From positions 124,001 to 188,000 of the forward strand of contig NZ_NTLB01000001.1 in NCBI RefSeq assembly GCF_002514725.1: 64,000 nt of DNA, given 5' to 3'. Of the stretch, positions 63,477 through 64,000 are shown in pieces. Made by a program: the position numbers and the translations under genes. The stretch comes from Mangrovitalea sediminis. GTDB lineage: Bacteria > Pseudomonadota > Gammaproteobacteria > Pseudomonadales > Oleiphilaceae. The stretch's first letter is position 1. The number at the start of each line of letters is the position of its first letter. The notes below the pieces were generated by a model that had not been told where the DNA came from, did no database searches, and saw only the letters and a list, made by a program, of their open reading frames with translations.

Positions 63477-64000
63477 CACCGGCCTCGACGAACTGGCCCT
63501 GGTGCGCCTGCTGCACCTGGTCAGTCCGGCGTTGCCGATAGGGGCTTTCGCCTGGTCGCAGGGGTTGGAGTCGGTAATCGACAACGGCGTGGCGACCGAT
63601 GCCGACAGCATCGAGCGCTGGGTCGGCGGAATCCTGCGTCATAACCTGACGCATCTCGACCTGCCGCTCCTGCTGCGCCTGCACTGTTGTGCGCTGCATC
63701 AGGATGTCGCGGCGCTGGAATACTGGAACGACTACGCCCTCGCCAGCCGAGAAACCCACGAGCTTTATCAGGAAGACACCCAATTGGGACGTGCACTCTG
63801 GCAACTGCTGAAGCGCCTGGAAATCAGGACACACTGGACCGGCACCGACGAGCCCATCAGCTTGCTCACCACCTTCGCCGAAGCGGCCGTGCATGCCCGG
63901 GTACCCGCCCGGGCCACCGCCATCGGCTGGCTCTGGAGCTGGCTGGAAAACCAGATGGCCGTCGCCTGCAAGGCCCTGCCTCTGGGCCAGACGGACGCCC
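63439..64000 (+). CDS. ureF: Urease accessory protein UreF (3' end outside window)
   Basis: An ATG at 63439 inside the UreE His tail opens a frame that runs off the window end (about 187 codons): MSTALTAAITTTDTG, then LLHLVSPALPIGAFAWSQGLE, the conserved UreF N-terminal motif, and ASRETHELYQEDTQLG. UreF is the GTPase-regulating subunit of the urease activation complex. The ureF start overlaps ureE by 38 bp; ureG is expected next. Confidence 0.94.
   Translation, partial: MSTALTAAITTTDTGLDELALVRLLHLVSPALPIGAFAWSQGLESVIDNGVATDADSIERWVGGILRHNLTHLDLPLLLRLHCCALHQDVAALEYWNDYALASRETHELYQEDTQLGRALWQLLKRLEIRTHWTGTDEPISLLTTFAEAAVHARVPARATAIGWLWSWLENQMAVACKALPLGQTDA

Overview
The window looks like chromosomal DNA from a free-living, moderately GC-rich gammaproteobacterium. 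Supporting features are a PilU-type retraction ATPase, PrpE, class II DAHP synthase, a sigma54-type promoter in front of urease, LuxR/LysR-rich regulation, a PEP-CTERM protein and a classical autotransporter. A marine Oceanospirillales/Alteromonadales-like host (Marinobacter or Halomonas relatives) is my inference; nothing here fixes the genus. No tRNA, rRNA or CRISPR array was seen.

Layout. 1-11.9 kb: housekeeping and regulatory genes, namely an MFS exporter end, a lytic transglycosylase, a DoxX/esterase/extradiol-dioxygenase group facing a LysR regulator, a degenerate HD-GYP protein, pncB, a PAS-GAF-GGDEF diguanylate cyclase, a ferritin-like DUF2202 protein, an outer-membrane barrel, and an SDR facing a second LysR. 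12.1-17.6 kb: a compact uptake/catabolism operon (SsuA/TauA-type ABC importer, amidase, TauE/SafE exporter, IclR regulator). 17.6-28.3 kb: a cysteine-rich protein, PilU, two solute-binding proteins around a GcvA-like LysR, a stand-alone YopT-type cysteine protease, PrpE and DAHP synthase. 28.3-32.8 kb: an autotransporter downstream of a LuxR-type AHL receptor with no luxI in the window and a lux-box-like dyad between them. 33-42 kb: small enzymes, metal-related proteins, several decaying gene remnants (MBL-fold protein, tautomerase, a membrane protein) and an unrecognised three-gene block that includes an internally duplicated protein.

42-53.3 kb is an accessory island. It holds divergent XRE/LRAT-like genes, a GNAT gene with a tiny partner, an IS1182-family element, a two-gene winged-helix/HEPN-like unit, a PD-(D/E)XK-like protein, a possible membrane effector/immunity-like pair and a HicAB module. 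Two of its units are bounded by inverted boxes matching integron attC R''/R' boxes (12 bp and 9 bp perfect), and the insertion sequence lies exactly in one box. This suggests a cassette cluster without integrase, although the attC folds are not convincing by eye.

53.4-64 kb is a nitrogen-acquisition locus. urtABCDE (high-affinity urea ABC transporter) is transcribed leftward and ureDABCEF (urease and its accessories) rightward from a shared control region that carries a well-matched sigma54 -24/-12 promoter. Urea imported by Urt is hydrolysed by UreABC, which is matured by UreD/E/F; ureG is expected just beyond the window.
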